Source: Trogon surrucura (taxonomy: Eukaryota; Chordata; Aves; Trogoniformes; Trogonidae). From it: a stretch of 64,000 nt of DNA. The stretch spans positions 9,896,238 to 9,960,237 of the forward strand of contig CM036619.1 in NCBI GenBank assembly GCA_020746105.1, in the 5' to 3' direction. The notes below the pieces were generated by a model, which made no database searches, was not told the DNA's origin, and saw nothing but the letters and a program-made list of their open reading frames with translations. The stretch's first letter is position 1. Every line of letters starts with the position of its first letter. Of the stretch, positions 49,721 through 62,859 are shown one piece after another. A program made the translations under genes and the position numbers.

Positions 49721-51987
49721 AAAGTGTGAATTATAGAGCATAGTCTATCAGTGTCAACTGAGGTAATAATAGTGAATCTTAGTGTAGTGGCTTCATTTTA
49801 AAAAGCTTGTTAAACATTTTATAAGGATGCAGGGAAATGTTCCAAAAATAATTTGTGATCAGAAATTCTTTTAAAATAAGAGAATTGTAAAGCCTTGTCT
49901 GTTTAACTGAGTGGGAAAAAAAAAAAAAGGGTGAGGAATTGAGACGTTAAGTAGTAACAGCACATAAAAAATTAATGGGCAGAAAACACTAGATTTAAAA
50001 ATGAGCGATGGCATTACTAAGAGAAGACATGACTTCTCTGTTTCACAGTGTTTTCAAATCAAAATTTAATTTTTTCCATATTATTATTATTTCCATTAGA
50101 CGCATGTCACTGAAATACAAGTGTAAGTGGGTAAAATGTATGAATCTGTGTGGCACAGGGTATCAAGGTGGGCAATGTAGCTGTCCCTTGTGCTCTTCAG
50201 CTTGAGACACAGTGGCAGCACAAGTGACAGGAGCTGCTCCCAGGGGTTGAAGGCTACTGCTTTCACCACCACTTCCTCAAATGTCCTTATTCCTAAATTC
50301 CTTGTGACTGGAAAGAGAAAGAGGGGAGGGGGACTGTGTGAGGCCCAGCTCCTTGAGGACTTACTCACACAGTATGATGATGGAAAGCCCACAACAGCAC
50401 ACGTAACTGGAAATTCAAACAAAAGTTTATGCTTTATGTTTGGTAAATTAAGGAGCTCTGAGTATTTTCATCTTTTTTATTATTTCTTACTAAAAAAAAC
50501 AGCTGAAAAAGCAATTATTATGACAGAAGAAATAGTCCCAGTGTCCAATGTAAGCTAAACTCCAGAAATTAAGTAACAGCTTGTCTTCATTATAAGTCTG
50601 TAATTAACTACTGCTGTTAATATCAATTCATGAGAGAGGAGAAAAAAAAGAAAACTAAATGACAACAACAACAAAAACCTAAACCAAATAAAAACTCCAC
50701 ACAACTAGAAAAAACCCGAAACACCACAACTATTTCAGGTGATGTCACTGACTGACCTGGCATGTTTCATGCCTTTAGCATGAAAACCTGCTTTTATCTT
50801 CATCAGATGATTATTAAAATAAAAATCATAACGTGATCAATGTTTATGAAAGACATTACTCAGGCAGAGCAAACAATCAGGAATTCTTTCATATTCCATG
50901 ATTAATAAATAATTGTATAATAAAATAATTGACCCAGTTCTGTATTCCTTCCACAGATTATATCTTCTATAATGTACAAGGCTCAGTCTATGATGGAATG
51001 AACCTTGATTAACAAAAGACAGAATAAGGCTTCAGAAACCCCCAGAAATAATGCTTCTCTTCATTTCTGTGTGGTGGTGGGAAGGCCCATCGCAAGATAC
51101 TCTCAGGTTCAGCCAGCACTTTTCAGACACAGAATGAATAGGTTTCCCACTGGGACTTGATCCTGTCATCACCTCCACGTGTCCATTTCAGTCTCTGACT
51201 GTGAACAAACAGAGGATCAGAGCAGTACATCTCTCCCTGTTTTTGCTGGTTTTGACTATACGAATTGATCTGAGTAGAGAGGAATAGGTTTGTCTACCTC
51301 TGAGACTTTTTTCTTTGAATGTACCAGCAAATACAATCAAAACTATATGGACATAGGAGTGTATATAATTATATAGCTTTTTATAGCATAGATTTCAAAT
51401 GAAAAAGCCAACTTCTGACAATATTGTTTGTAGTCCCTTGTGCTATAGTAGCTTCCAGCCTCCCAGAGCAGATAGACATAAAAAAAGCAGGAATACAGCA
51501 GTGGTTTAACTCTGTCCGTATTGCTATAGTATCCATCTGAACTCAAAGCAAATCAGTTATATTAATGTCTGATGATATGACACTTCTCCGGATATTAGTT
51601 TCTGCTGACATTGGAATCCAGCTCTAACTCCAAGGTAAACTCACCCTGGAGTTATTTTAAACTGGCTTCTTGGGATAATACCTACTGTAAATTGTAAATT
51701 CAGTATAAGTAAATTCCATCTACAAAGTGTAACATCCTGGAAGTCATATTACCTGAGCTGTATTCTTTGAACTGTTCAATAGTTTAGTGCCTCCTGTTAC
51801 GTAGCTTTTAAAAAATAATGGATATCTCCATCGCAAGCATGACAGTTTCTGGAGCCACGCCAAAAAGAGCACTTACCTCAGTTCACCTACTACCCTCTCA
51901 TGTCAACACCGAAAAACATTTGATTTAATTTAGGAAAGTTCCATAAATCCATTGTGTCCAAACAAAATGTTCTCCATGTAGTTGAAC

Positions 51988-52075
51988 CTTAGGATCATTG
52001 GATGGTTCAGTTTGGAGGGGACGTCACTAGTCCAACCTTCTTCTCATAGCAGGTTCATGTAAGACATCTTCTTAC
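51988..52075 (-). mobile_element. Degraded CR1 3' scrap
   Basis: AGGATCATTGGATGGTTCAG, TTTGGAGGGGACGTCACTAG and TCCAACCTTCTTCTCATAGC resemble a decayed complement of a CR1 3' end. Identification is weak. Confidence 0.45.
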
Positions 52076-53189
52076 TTAAGTCAGAATAGATACACTTTCC
52101 TAGTACAGCTGTACGAGTATCACAGTGGTTGTGTCTTCATGAGTAAATTACACAGCCCCAGTGAACGCTGGCTGTCATCAAGAAAACGTGTCACAGACTG
52201 GCCAACTCCATTCTTCTCAACTCTTTTTGCTTCCAAAAGCAGGCAGTTGCATTCTAATTTCCTACTGGAAATGGTTTTCGTCACATACAAACTGCTGAAT
52301 CTGGAAAGAGGTTGTGAGAGAGCTGACTCATCAGGAAAAAAAATCTTTCTGAGGCTGTTTTAAGTATCTCAAAGCAATAGACAGACACTTGCATACTTAA
52401 TCTAGTTAGCACAGATGCAGCCACTATGTCACTGTATGAATCTGCAAGGTGTGAATTCCAGGGCAACCAGATTTTTGGCAGCTACAGGTGGAAAAGCAGA
52501 TTTCTGACTTTTGGCTCTCGTTCTATATGCAAATAGGAAACCCTCTGATTAACAGCACAAAAATCAAATACCCATCAAAGAAAGCTGACCAGAAGGAGAT
52601 GCCAAGATCCAATTAAAATCAATGAATTTTTTATCACTGACTTAACTGAAATGAGATGAATGGCATGAATAGCATCAGTCACAGTTGCCTCATCCCGGAC
52701 AAGATATCAGATAGCTTGTTAGGTAAACAGGGCTGCTTTATAGATCATCAATAATGCAGCTTCACTGCATGTGGTCTGTCAAATTATTTGCAGAGTCCCC
52801 ATAAAGCAGGTGAAAGAAAAACATTTTTTTTAATTAGAAGCTTCATTGATAGCTGAATAAATTGGAACACCTGAGTTTATGCAAAATGAGCACTCTAGTT
52901 TTTCAGTATATAGTCCATACTATTATTTATGAGAAGTTTTTTTTCTGAATAAATAAGAATTACCTCTGCTGATGAAGTTGATCCAGGATTTGTTGTTTCA
53001 AAGTTTTTAGTTGTTTTTTTCTCTCCCCTATAGCAGTATATAAGTAAGACCTCATAAAGTACATGGTAGTCTGGCTGTTAGAGGAGTTGGATTTGACCAT
53101 GGTGAAGTCCCTTCTTTACTAACTCTGAAATCTGTTCCACTCCACATCACTCCAAATTTTAAAGAAAAAGAATAATCCCATGGCTTTTT

Positions 53190-53586
53190 CATAGTGGCAT
53201 AGAAAGCTTTGTGTTGGAAGGGACCTTAAAAATCTTCTGGTTCTAACCCTCCCTGCCATGGGCAGGGACACCTCCCACTAGACCAGGTTGCTCAAAGCCC
53301 CATTCAACCTGGCCCTGAACATTTCCAGGGAGGGAGCATCCACAACTTCTCTAGGCAATCTAGTCCAGTGTCTCACCACCCTCCCAGAAAATAATTTCTC
53401 CCTAACATCTAATCTAAATCTACCCTCTTTGAAACCATTACCCCTCATCCTATCACTACACTCCCTGATCAAGAGATCCTCCCCTTCTTTTCCTGTAGGT
53501 CCCCTTTAAGTACTGGAAGGCAGTTATAAGGTCTTCTCAGAGCCTTCTATTCTCCAGGCTGAACAACTACAACTTCCTCAGCCTGG
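53190..53586 (-). mobile_element. CR1 3' fragment
   Basis: Reverse-strand CR1: GTTGGAAGGGACCTTAAAAA, CCCTGCCATGGGCAGGGACA and CATTTCCAGGGAGGGAGCAT. The complement frame gives [21 protein letters not shown], then [21 protein letters not shown]. The tail is degraded, so it is probably old. Confidence 0.9.
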
Positions 53587-54323
53587 GAGAAAGTTTACAT
53601 GCTAATTCATCACCTCACTTTGAAACTACCATCATTTATTCTTTAATTAATTTTAAACCTTACAACAAAAGCCTGGTGAAGACTAATGTCTCTGGAAACA
53701 GGTTCTCAACAGCTCTGCTCTCAGTCCTGTGTTGCAGATAATAAAGCAATGGGGGCAAGACTAGACATGAAGGGAGCAAAACTAGATTGCTGTTGTGCTT
53801 TGGTTCATGTGCTTTAGTTTCATGTTCTGGACAGGGCCTCTTTAAATGTATCTCAAGCTGCTTGTGGCTCGATTCAATTATGTCCTCTCATGCAATTAAT
53901 TTGCTACCTATAAGCATAAAAGCACATTACTGGAAAGGGTGAGTAAGAGGAGGATGTGAAGACAGGTCTCTGCAGGTGCACCAGCACTGCAGCAGATAGA
54001 AAAACAAAGCATCTCTCGGTCAAAGGATGCAGGCAGGTAGCCAAATCCGCACTGACTGCAGATGAAGAGTTGAGATCAAATATCACCTGAGTGGCACACA
54101 GGATGAAGTTGCTGGGAGGGTGTGAAAGACAAGAGATAAGGCAAGGGGGATAAGACCTTGGTTAGAGTCTGCAGTGTCATGTGGGAAGTGGTGGGGACAG
54201 CACAGCTAAGTGAAGTTTTGAACAAAGGCTAAGTCCTATGTGGTTGAAGAAGTCAAAGTGTTTTCAGGCCATTGCACATTTTTATGAAAAAGAGTTAAGA
54301 TCCAGCAATCTTTAGTGAACACT

Positions 54324-54395
54324 GGAAACAGAGGAATGTGTTACTCAGTTTCACCATCAGGAAACAGAGGAATGTGTTACTCTCTTTCACCATCA
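54324..54395 (+). repeat. 36-bp tandem duplication
   Basis: GGAAACAGAGGAATGTGTTA and the 16 following bases (54324-54359) are repeated at 54360-54395 with only two differences (CAG/CTC), so the duplication is recent. Confidence 0.9.
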
Positions 54396-54480
54396 TTTGC
54401 GTCTGGTCTTTCCAAAGACATCCATTTGTGACCATATAGGTCACAAATACAAGACTGTAAGTTACAGTATTTAAAATTTA

Positions 54481-55270
54481 GAATAGAATAGAATAGAATA
54501 GAATAGAATAGAATAGAATAGAATAGAAAAGTATTTCACTTGGAAGGCACCAACAATGATCATCTAGTCAAACCACCTGACCACTTCAGGGCTGACCAAA
54601 AGTTGTAGCATGTTATTAAGGGCACTGTCCAAATGCTTTATAAACACTGACAGGCTTGGGGTGTCAGCCATCCCTAGGGAGCCTGTTGTAGTGTTTGGCC
54701 ACACTCTTGGTAAAGAAATGCTTCCCAAAGTCCAGACTACACATCCACTTGTGCAGCTTTGAACCATCCCCAAGTGTTCTATCACTGGACTCTTGCTCAG
54801 CAACTCCCTCTCTCTTCACTTCCCCTCCTCAGGGAGCTGTGGAGAGCCTCCTTTTCTCCAAGTTAGACAAACCTGGAGTCCTTAGCTGATCCTCACAGGA
54901 CATGCCTTCCAGCTCTTTCATCAGCTTTGTTGCCCTCCTTTGGACACATTGAAGGACCTTCACATCTTTCTTAAATTGTGGGGCCCAAAACTGCACACAA
55001 TATACTCAAGATGAGGCCATGCCAACGCTGAATACAGTCGGGCAATCACCACACTAACTGGCTGGTTATGCCGTGTTTGATGCACTCCAGTTTGGGGTTT
55101 TCCCTCTGGGCTGCCAGGGCACATGGCTACTCCTATTGAGCTGTCAACCAACTCCCCTAAATTGTTTTCTGTAAGACACTCCAGCCACTCCTCTCTCAGT
55201 TTAGACTTCTGCCCAGAGTTACTCCACCTGGCATTTGGACTTGTTAAATTCCATGACGTTGATGATTGCC
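54481..55270 (-). mobile_element. Old CR1 with pentamer (AGAAT)n tail
   Basis: Left end: about ten AGAAT units (54481-54530), the tail. It is followed by TTGGAAGGCACCAACAATGA, TCATCTAGTCAAACCACCTG, GGGAGCCTGTTGTAGTGTTT, TTTGGACACATTGAAGGACC and GTGGGGCCCAAAACTGCACA, the complement of a diverged CR1 3' region reaching into the RT C-terminus. The pentamer tail marks a subfamily different from the octamer-tailed copies. No open frame survives. Confidence 0.82.
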
Positions 55271-56086
55271 CAATACCGGTATTTGTCTAATGTTAAATAC
55301 AGCATTTATTAGCAATTGAATACTATAGTACTTAAAATATAAATTGGTCTAATAATGTGTGTATATATATATGGGTAGAGAGAGATATTATGTAAATATA
55401 TGCTATTACATCATTTTATTAAACGTAAGGCCCTTTAATTGAATGCATTTTTCAAGGAAAACTTTATGATCAATTATTCCTCGGGACCCAATTAGCTTTT
55501 TATTTCAAGATAAGGAAATTAGACATAAAATGAGCAATAATTATCTTAATCTGAACAAAAGAAAAAGGCAGACTACAGAAATGATCGTATGGGGATTTGT
55601 GTGAGAATTCCTCTGAAAATTATGAGTAGTAGTTTAGATGTTTTTGTAGCATATCTATAAAAATTCTTCAAAACACATTACAAACTACGGTATTCTCACT
55701 TCTCTTAGCTGTTCTCACACCATTTAAGACACTGCTTCAGTGTGGAGGAGTTGTTTCCCTGCCTCATCTTCCAGAGACAGGTGATTGTTTAATTATGATA
55801 TTTCAAGCTCTCTTGCTTGCAAAACATAAAAGAAACGCATAAATGAAAACTATAAACTTGCTGTAGCAGAATGTAGATAAATCTTTTTTTTTAAAATTAT
55901 TTTATTATTAACCTTTTTAATTCCCTTCCTTTCAGATACCTGAAATATGTTACCTTCCTGATGCAATGAACAGGTCTGGTAGACAAACAACTGCACTTGG
56001 ACTTATCATGTGCATGTTTTTTCCAAGGTTTCAGAATATGCAGGAAAGGGAAATAAAGAGGAATTTTTTACTTTTGGTTCCTCACA

Positions 56087-56275
56087 TTCACAGAATCACA
56101 GAAACACAGAATCACAGAATGTTAGGGGTTGGAAGGGACCCCAAGAGATCATCTACTCCAACCCCGCTGTCAAAGCAAAATCATCTAGAATAGGTCACAC
56201 AGTAAAGCGCCCAGTCAAGTTTTAAATGTCTCTAGAAAAGGAGACTCCACAACCTCTCTGGGCGGTCTGTTCTGC
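56087..56275 (-). mobile_element. CR1 3' fragment
   Basis: Four CACAGAATC-like tail units, then TTAGGGGTTGGAAGGGACCC, CCAACCCCGCTGTCAAAGCA, then AGGAGACTCCACAACCTCTC, ending near GGCGGTCTGTTCTGC. It is strongly truncated. Confidence 0.88.
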
Positions 56276-57571
56276 TATGACTAGTTTCTCTCAATTTTAA
56301 GATTTTTTTCCCCCTCCACAAGCTGAATTGATGCCCGTCTGCAACAATGAATAGCCAAGTATTTACGTAGTAAAAAAATCATCCTTTTCTGTAGAGAGGG
56401 TGTGTCAAGGTCGTGACTAGGGCATCTGAAGAAACAGTAGCCAGCTTCAGAGCTATGGAATAGAGCTGTTTATTCTTCACCTGCTCAGTGATGTGATCTT
56501 GCCCTGGTGTTATTCTCTGCAATGATTGTAGCACTGGGACTCCTTACAGAAAAACTACAACCTTGTTTGTAGACTAACAGTAGCAATGTGTTTTTCATGT
56601 CCTGAGCTATTAAAATATTAATGAACACTAGCTCTAATAGTAATTCTGGAACAAATAATTGTTGTCACACAAGATGGGCTGGGAAAGTGCTCTCTTTGTC
56701 ATCCCAATGGATGCAACTCAATTATTTCAGTTGTGAGCTTCCCACAGTGACGTGCTAGAGTATCTGAATACTGACTTAGCAGAGACAGTCCTAGGTCTAA
56801 GATACTACTAAGGTGGATGTGACTGTGAATGATATATGTTGTCTCATATCAGAAGAGGAAGATGCTATTTTAACTGAGTAAAATATCTTTTATTAGCAAT
56901 AGACATAATAATTGAAAACAGTGTTGAGATAAAGTTCCTTTCCTGAGACTGTTAACAAATGTGTCTTCAGGGGTACACTTTTGAGAAATGGCCCTTGACA
57001 TCATACAGGATGAAGGAAACTGATTTTAGAATCACAGTGTTATCATAACAGAGCAAATGGTGTTCTGGTCAAATATACTGAAAAGAATTCACCTTTGGAC
57101 AAAGAATAATTCAGGAAAATTTCAGAAAATAAAGTAACGTTTCTGAAATATTGAAAAATATTCATAAAGTCCAATAGAATATAAAAGTATGTGCAGTTTG
57201 ATGATAATAGTTTCTGTAATGTCTTTGAATGTTTTTTCATAATTTCAAGCTAAAGGACTCAGTGACTCTGGACACTTCACGCAGACATCTTTTTCTCTCC
57301 CTATATTTCTGTCTAATAGAAATAATAACATGTGCCACTGAACCATGCATGCAATTAAGTGCTTAATGATAAAGTGCCTTTCAGAGTGATTTTATCACTA
57401 CCTGTACTTTACTACCTACACAGTTATCTCTTCATTTTACAGACTAAGTGGTTCTTTGTAACAAATTGGCATTGTGTTTTACATGATACCCTTTCCTAAA
57501 AGATGTGAAGAAACCGTGGTATGTACTTTCATGAGTCTGTTCTTCTTTTTTTTGTTTGTTTGGTTCAACAG

Positions 57572-57730
57572 ATATGTTAGGTCAAGAACGAAGCATGACA
57601 TTGACATGAGAATAGGCATACATTCGGGATCGGTTCTATGTGGAGTGCTGGGACTGCGAAAGTGGCAGTTTGATGTCTGGTCATGGGATGTGGATATCGC
57701 AAACAAACTCGAGTCAGGTGGAATTCCTGG
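57572..57730 (+). CDS. ADCY8: ADCY8 internal exon (probably exon 6): C1a second half
   Basis: This 159-nt exon begins with the last base of the split Arg codon (AG|A) after TTCAACAG and ends with GG of a Gly codon before GTAAGG. It encodes [20 protein letters not shown], then [17 protein letters not shown] and [14 protein letters not shown]. The IGIHSG...G.LG...WQFDVWS block is the nucleotide-pocket and dimer-interface part of class III cyclases, and the WSWDVDIAN segment is typical of C1 domains. The exon has the same phase on both sides, so skipping would keep frame but remove 53 catalytic residues. Confidence 0.97.
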
Positions 57731-59435
57731 GTAAGGCATTGTGTATTTCCCTCCCAGTCAGAAAACACTGCCAACACAGTACACTGTTAACCTTGCCAAC
57801 AGATTAACTGTCTTACATTATTTCATCAACTATGATATTTCGTGGTTGGCAAGGATTTCAGAGGTTATAGTGAAAAAGGTGGAAATGGTCAGGTTGCAGA
57901 GGCATTGGAAAAGACAAAAATATTTATTTCTCTTGATATCTATGATTTGCCGAAAAAAGTCAACGGTTACATTCAGCCTATATGATACTCAGAGGCAGCT
58001 CAAAATTCCCAGTTAGATGTTGACAATTCCTGATTTTTTCCAGGTTTCATTCTCTCATCCTTTGCATTCAAATGCTGCTGTGAGGCACAAGGCTGTAATT
58101 TATCATATTTCAAAGTGCACAAAGTGTGGGAAGAATTATGTGTTTGTAGGTCATTACACTAATAAAAAGGTATTACAAACAACAGGCTCTCTAGGAAGCA
58201 TTTGAAATAATTTCACCCTTTGTAGATGCTTTGAGTTATTTATGTCTACATGTAAAAATATATGTTTTTCCATTGAGTTACCTGGTTTTCCTTTGTCTGA
58301 AGTGGCTGATTCACCTGGAAGATAAAATGTTGTATCTGCCTGACACAGCCTCTTTCTTATGCTAGTTTGGACGTTGAAAATCCTAAATCTGAATCAACAT
58401 TAGTGCTTTCTGGAATACTCTGTTCACTTTCAGTTCCACCTTCCACTGATAAAAGACACAGCAAAACATCCCCTACAACTATTCGATTTTTTGGCCATGA
58501 AGCAATAGCAGCAGACAGCTTTGTGTGGAAAAAGTCTAAGTGATGCTCTCATCTTAAGTGAGACAGGTTTGAAGTCATGATGTCTGAGTCATGTGCTGCA
58601 ATCTCTACACACACATTTGCATCTCTCAGAGCTCTTATGTTCCCAGGAACTTAGAAAGATATTTGCTTTAGATTGTATTTGCAAATGCAGGCCCCTTCCA
58701 CTGTTCCCCATTGTTAGACCTCTATAGAATCAGCAGAAAATTAAATGTAGAGAAAACAATTTCTCTACTCTGCGTACTCAGCAGCGTATAAAATTACAGA
58801 AAAAAAAAAGATTCATTCCTGCTGCTTATCGCACATGATACCCCCAGATGACTAGGAAAGGTCATATGCTGCTTTCTTAACATGAGCAAATCAAAAATTT
58901 CACCATCGGCACCTGCAAAAAGTATAGCTTATTGTTATTGAGTGCAAGCAGTAAGGTTATTAACGAATAATGCAGAGAATGCACTGCCTTCTTGTTGATA
59001 AAATTCCTGGCTAGGTTTCAGTCTGTTGGAGCAAAGCGATTTCCACTCCTGTATATCAGTTTGCCAACAGAGCAGACTGCATGTGACAGCAATTCACTAA
59101 GTCCCTCAAAACAGTGATTTACGTGAGACTTTCCTAGTGTACAGAGATTTAATAGAGCAGTTAAATTCACTTTAGCCCCTCCTTGCTTCTGCCTACCACC
59201 AGCATTCGGATCCGCCTGCTTGCCGTGGTACTAGAGATCCTTCCCATTGCCAGGGCCCCACTGCTTTCCTCCGTTTTATTAGAAAAGTTGCCTGAGGGCT
59301 GTGAAAGGTCTGGCTCTGGAGTGTGAAACAAGAGAAAAGCCAAACCACAGCCCTTCTCTGAGTGCGCAGCAGAGGGAGGCAGCTCCCCTGTCCCAGGATG
59401 GGGAGGATTCCTCCACCCAACCTGGGAACAGGAGG

Positions 59436-59545
59436 ATCACAGAATCATAGAATCATAGAACGGTTTAGGCTGGAAGAAACCTTAAGGACTACCTAGTTCC
59501 AACCCCCCTGCAATGGACTGGGACACTTTCCACTAAACCAGGTGG
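59436..59545 (-). mobile_element. CR1 3' scrap
   Basis: Three CATAGAATC-type units, then CGGTTTAGGCTGGAAGAAAC, CTAGTTCCAACCCCCCTGCA and GACACTTTCCACTAAACCAG. About 110 bp of a CR1 3' end. Confidence 0.85.
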
Positions 59546-59944
59546 CAGGCAGCCTGACTGCTGTGAGAGGAGCCTCTTGGGATCACTGAGAAGAAGCAAT
59601 AATTCTGAGAGGAAAAAAATGTGTCCACAACACCTGAGAAGGAAATCACAGTGCTATTTCAGAGACACCCTTCTGCCAGGACCATGGTTTCTAACAGTCT
59701 TCACCTGGTGTATCTAGGGATTAAGATATGGTATTGAGGTGGCATAAAATAATGACAATAGGACATTCTTCAATGACTATAGCCTGTTAGGGAGGGTTGG
59801 AATACATCTATCTGAAAAAGGTAAGGCAATTTTTGGTAGGAGGCTGGCCAGCTTTGTGAAATGAGCTTTCAACTAAAAGGTCCGGGGGAGGGGGTCCAAA
59901 ATGTAAATACTCATGTCAACACATCTGCCTGGGAAATAAACCAG

Positions 59945-60772
59945 GTCAGCCAGACTTGCCACAAATGCTCCTGGACAGACTAGAGAGTTGGGCAGAGAGG
60001 AACTTAACGAGGTTCAACAAGAGCAAATGTAGTCTTGCACCTGGGGAGGAACAACAGCACACTCCAATTTAGTTTAGGGGTAGACCTACTGGAAAGCAGC
60101 TCACAAGAGAAGTAACTTGGAGTCCTGATAGACAATGAGTTAATCATGGGCCAGCAATATGCCGTTGTTGCCAAGTGGGCCAATGGCATCCTGAGGTGCA
60201 TTAAGAAGAGTAGGCAGGTAGGTCAAGGAAGGTCATCCTCCCTCTATTCTGCCCTGGTGAGGCCACATCTGGAAGACTGTGTCCAGTTCTGGGCTCCCCA
60301 GTTCAAGAGAGACAGGGAACTACTGGAGAGAGTCCAGCAGACAGCAACAAAGATGATTGGGGGAATGGACCATCTCTCTTACAAGAAAAGTTTAAGAGAG
60401 CTAGGGCTATTAGCCTGGAGAAGAGTGAGAGGAGACCTTATCAATGTTTATAAATATCTAAAGAGTGTGTGTAAGGAGAATGGAAACAGACTCCTTTCAG
60501 TAGAGTCCGATGACAGAACAAGAGGCAACAGGCACAAGCTGAAACACAGGAAGTTTTATCTAAATATGAAGAAAAACTTCTTTACTGTGAAGGTGGTCTG
60601 TCACAGGAACAGGCTGCCCAAAGAGTTTGTGGAGTTTCTTTCTCTGGAAATATTCAAAACCTGCCTGGATGCGACCCTGTGTAACGTGCTGTAGGCAACC
60701 TTGCTTTAGAGGGGGAGTTGGATGAGATCTGTAGAGATCCCTTCCAACTTCCATGATTTTGCAATTCCATAA
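59945..60772 (+). mobile_element. CR1 3' fragment with ORF2 C-terminal remnant
   Basis: Plus-strand CR1, first recognisable near CCTGGACAGACTAGAGAGTTG. A frame from 60146 to 60694 still reads [66 protein letters not shown] and KKNFFTVKV. It ends AGATCCCTTCCAACTTCCAT with a decayed tail (GATTTTGCAATTCC). There are several indels relative to intact copies. Confidence 0.9.
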
Positions 60773-62859
60773 AACTGACCTAATAATTAATTTGCCAGCA
60801 TGTCTTAATGAGAGGTATCATCTAAATCTTTAGATCTGATATATTTTCAACATTAGGACAAGTTATACTTTTTGACTTCAATACTTAGGTTCTGAGTACA
60901 GAGTATACCATATTTGTGTCTCTTTCTATAAATACTGTACACTGTAAATTAGATGGACATGTCTTCACCATATATTAATGCTTTTTGAGCAATCTGTACA
61001 AAAGGTGGAACCAGAAAGTCTTTTTAATCTATCAACTATTTATTAATATTTGACCCATTTAAATGTATTACATCAGTAACCAGTTCCTCATTCTAGTTAG
61101 CTTCCATTTTAAAATCAATGTTTCAGGGCTTTATAATGCAATCTTCTGAATTATATTAGTTGAAACCCAACACAAATATAGTCACCCTGGAGACTAATGT
61201 ATCACTTTTTTTTCTTTTTTTTTTTTTAATATTAGTACGTATATCAATTTAGCTTATTTGGGTTTCTAAGAGTTAGGAAATGTGTTGACTTTTTGAGAAG
61301 TCATATGCTCTCCTTTAAAAGTGCAGGCTAAAAATTGCTTGTATTTGAGAATTATTTTACTGGTACTTATGGTCAGTTTCACTCATATTTGATGACAAAA
61401 GAGTACTAATCTCTGTGGACATCATAATGACATGACTGCAGACAGTCAGTACTGTATAAAACCTGTGTTGACTTCAGAGGGAAGTTGAGGCAGGTTAAAA
61501 AATGGCTGAGTTAGATACAACTTTTTGATCTTCTAATTAGACACTGATATTTAGTACTCCACACAGTCCAAATTTTTGCCAAATTCTGATACTCCTGGGT
61601 ACTTCACACTGCTCAAAGACAACCGGCACTTTATCTTCTGGCTGTACATGCACATCATACCCGTGATGATAGCCTATAATCCATCAGTATTTTATACAAG
61701 TTAACTCTCTAGTGACATCCTTTATGTTGCAGAAGAAAGTTCCCAAGGAGCATACTAAGATCATTTGCTTCAGGGGGAAATAAGACAACTTGTGGAGCCC
61801 AAGAAAAATGTCTCAGCCTGTGTCAACAAAAAACGATCAAGAATTTTAGCTGACTCTGAATTTTAGGAATCTGTCTGCCAGTTTGAATTTCAGAAAGTTC
61901 CATGCATCTAAAGTTTAAAAAATAAGCCAATTTTAATGGAGTCACTACATTTATTTTCTTGAGTTAGATAAAAGTAGAATGAACATCTCCTCTTATTGCA
62001 TTTATGATGCTGCATTATGAAGTACAATGTGGCCAATATTGTGGATGTGTTTTGGAGGTGTCTGCAATTTACTCTACATGTAGGAAATTGAAGATTTCTT
62101 AAAAAATAGAAATATTAAAGTCTTACTTTTTTATTTATTTTAGTTTTACTTGAACTTCTTTCTGTCCTTCTCAAGCAGTTATAATCACGGTTAACAAATT
62201 CCAAATACCAAACACCTCCACATTTGATTGAAGACATCGAAGGCCCTAGCGTACTTTTTCAGATTTTAATTTTTATGTGTCATTTCCTAAATTCAGCTTC
62301 ACTTTTGCGAAAGGTTTTTGAACTCATCTCTTAGCCTTACCAGAAATGATCACCTCACTTGCCCTTGTACAGTTTCCTTATTTCCCTAATTGGGTTCAGA
62401 TGCAATCAGACCAGTAATTTCAGCTAAGCTACTTCAGAAAGCTGAAGGAAAGTAAAGAACTTCAGAGAAACTGCTCTAATGCATACCATATATTTTCTTC
62501 TCACCATATTTACCTGAAGTGGCAATTTCCATTTGCTCTGCATCGTATTTTACTCAGGAAGGTGTCCCATTAAACTGTGAGCAAGGGTATCAGGCGTGAA
62601 GATCAAAGGGTTTCTCCTGCAACAGGACTTTGTCATTCCTGAGATCCTACTGATATGAACATGTCTTGAGAGAATTTGGTCCAAATGAAACTCATGTTTG
62701 CTCAATATGGTCTTTAAATTTCTTTATAGAAGTCATCACATACAATAGAAAGTCTTTTATTCATTCATCATGTTAAAAATTATGCAGAGTTCATAAACTC
62801 CTTACCTATGTATACTAGAGCATAATCAGTGTTTGCTACTTCTTATTGCATTTGCACAG

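Larger units (their letters stand above)
45990..57571 (+). other. ADCY8: ADCY8 intron 5 (11.6 kb)
   Basis: Mostly unique AT-rich sequence to about 51980, apart from a purine-rich tract at 49556-49720. CR1-derived segments follow at 51988-52075, 53190-53586, 54481-55270 and 56087-56275, with a 36-bp tandem duplication at 54324-54395. No other gene is seen. The segment 55430-55560 is AT-rich with many homeodomain-like TAAT/ATTA cores and could be conserved non-coding DNA, but this cannot be judged from one sequence. Confidence 0.88.
57731..62859 (+). other. ADCY8: ADCY8 intron 6 (5.1 kb)
   Basis: The intron interrupts a Gly codon (GG|G). CR1 pieces lie at 59436-59545 (minus) and 59945-60772 (plus). 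The remaining stretches, 57740-59430 and 60780-62850, are AT-rich and show no gene, RNA or repeat that I can support, apart from short T-runs near 61207-61230. Confidence 0.9.

Noticed and set aside
50190..50558. 122-codon plus-strand frame in intron 5
   Set aside because: No domain, ordinary intron composition, and an overlapping antisense frame of similar length. Treated as chance.
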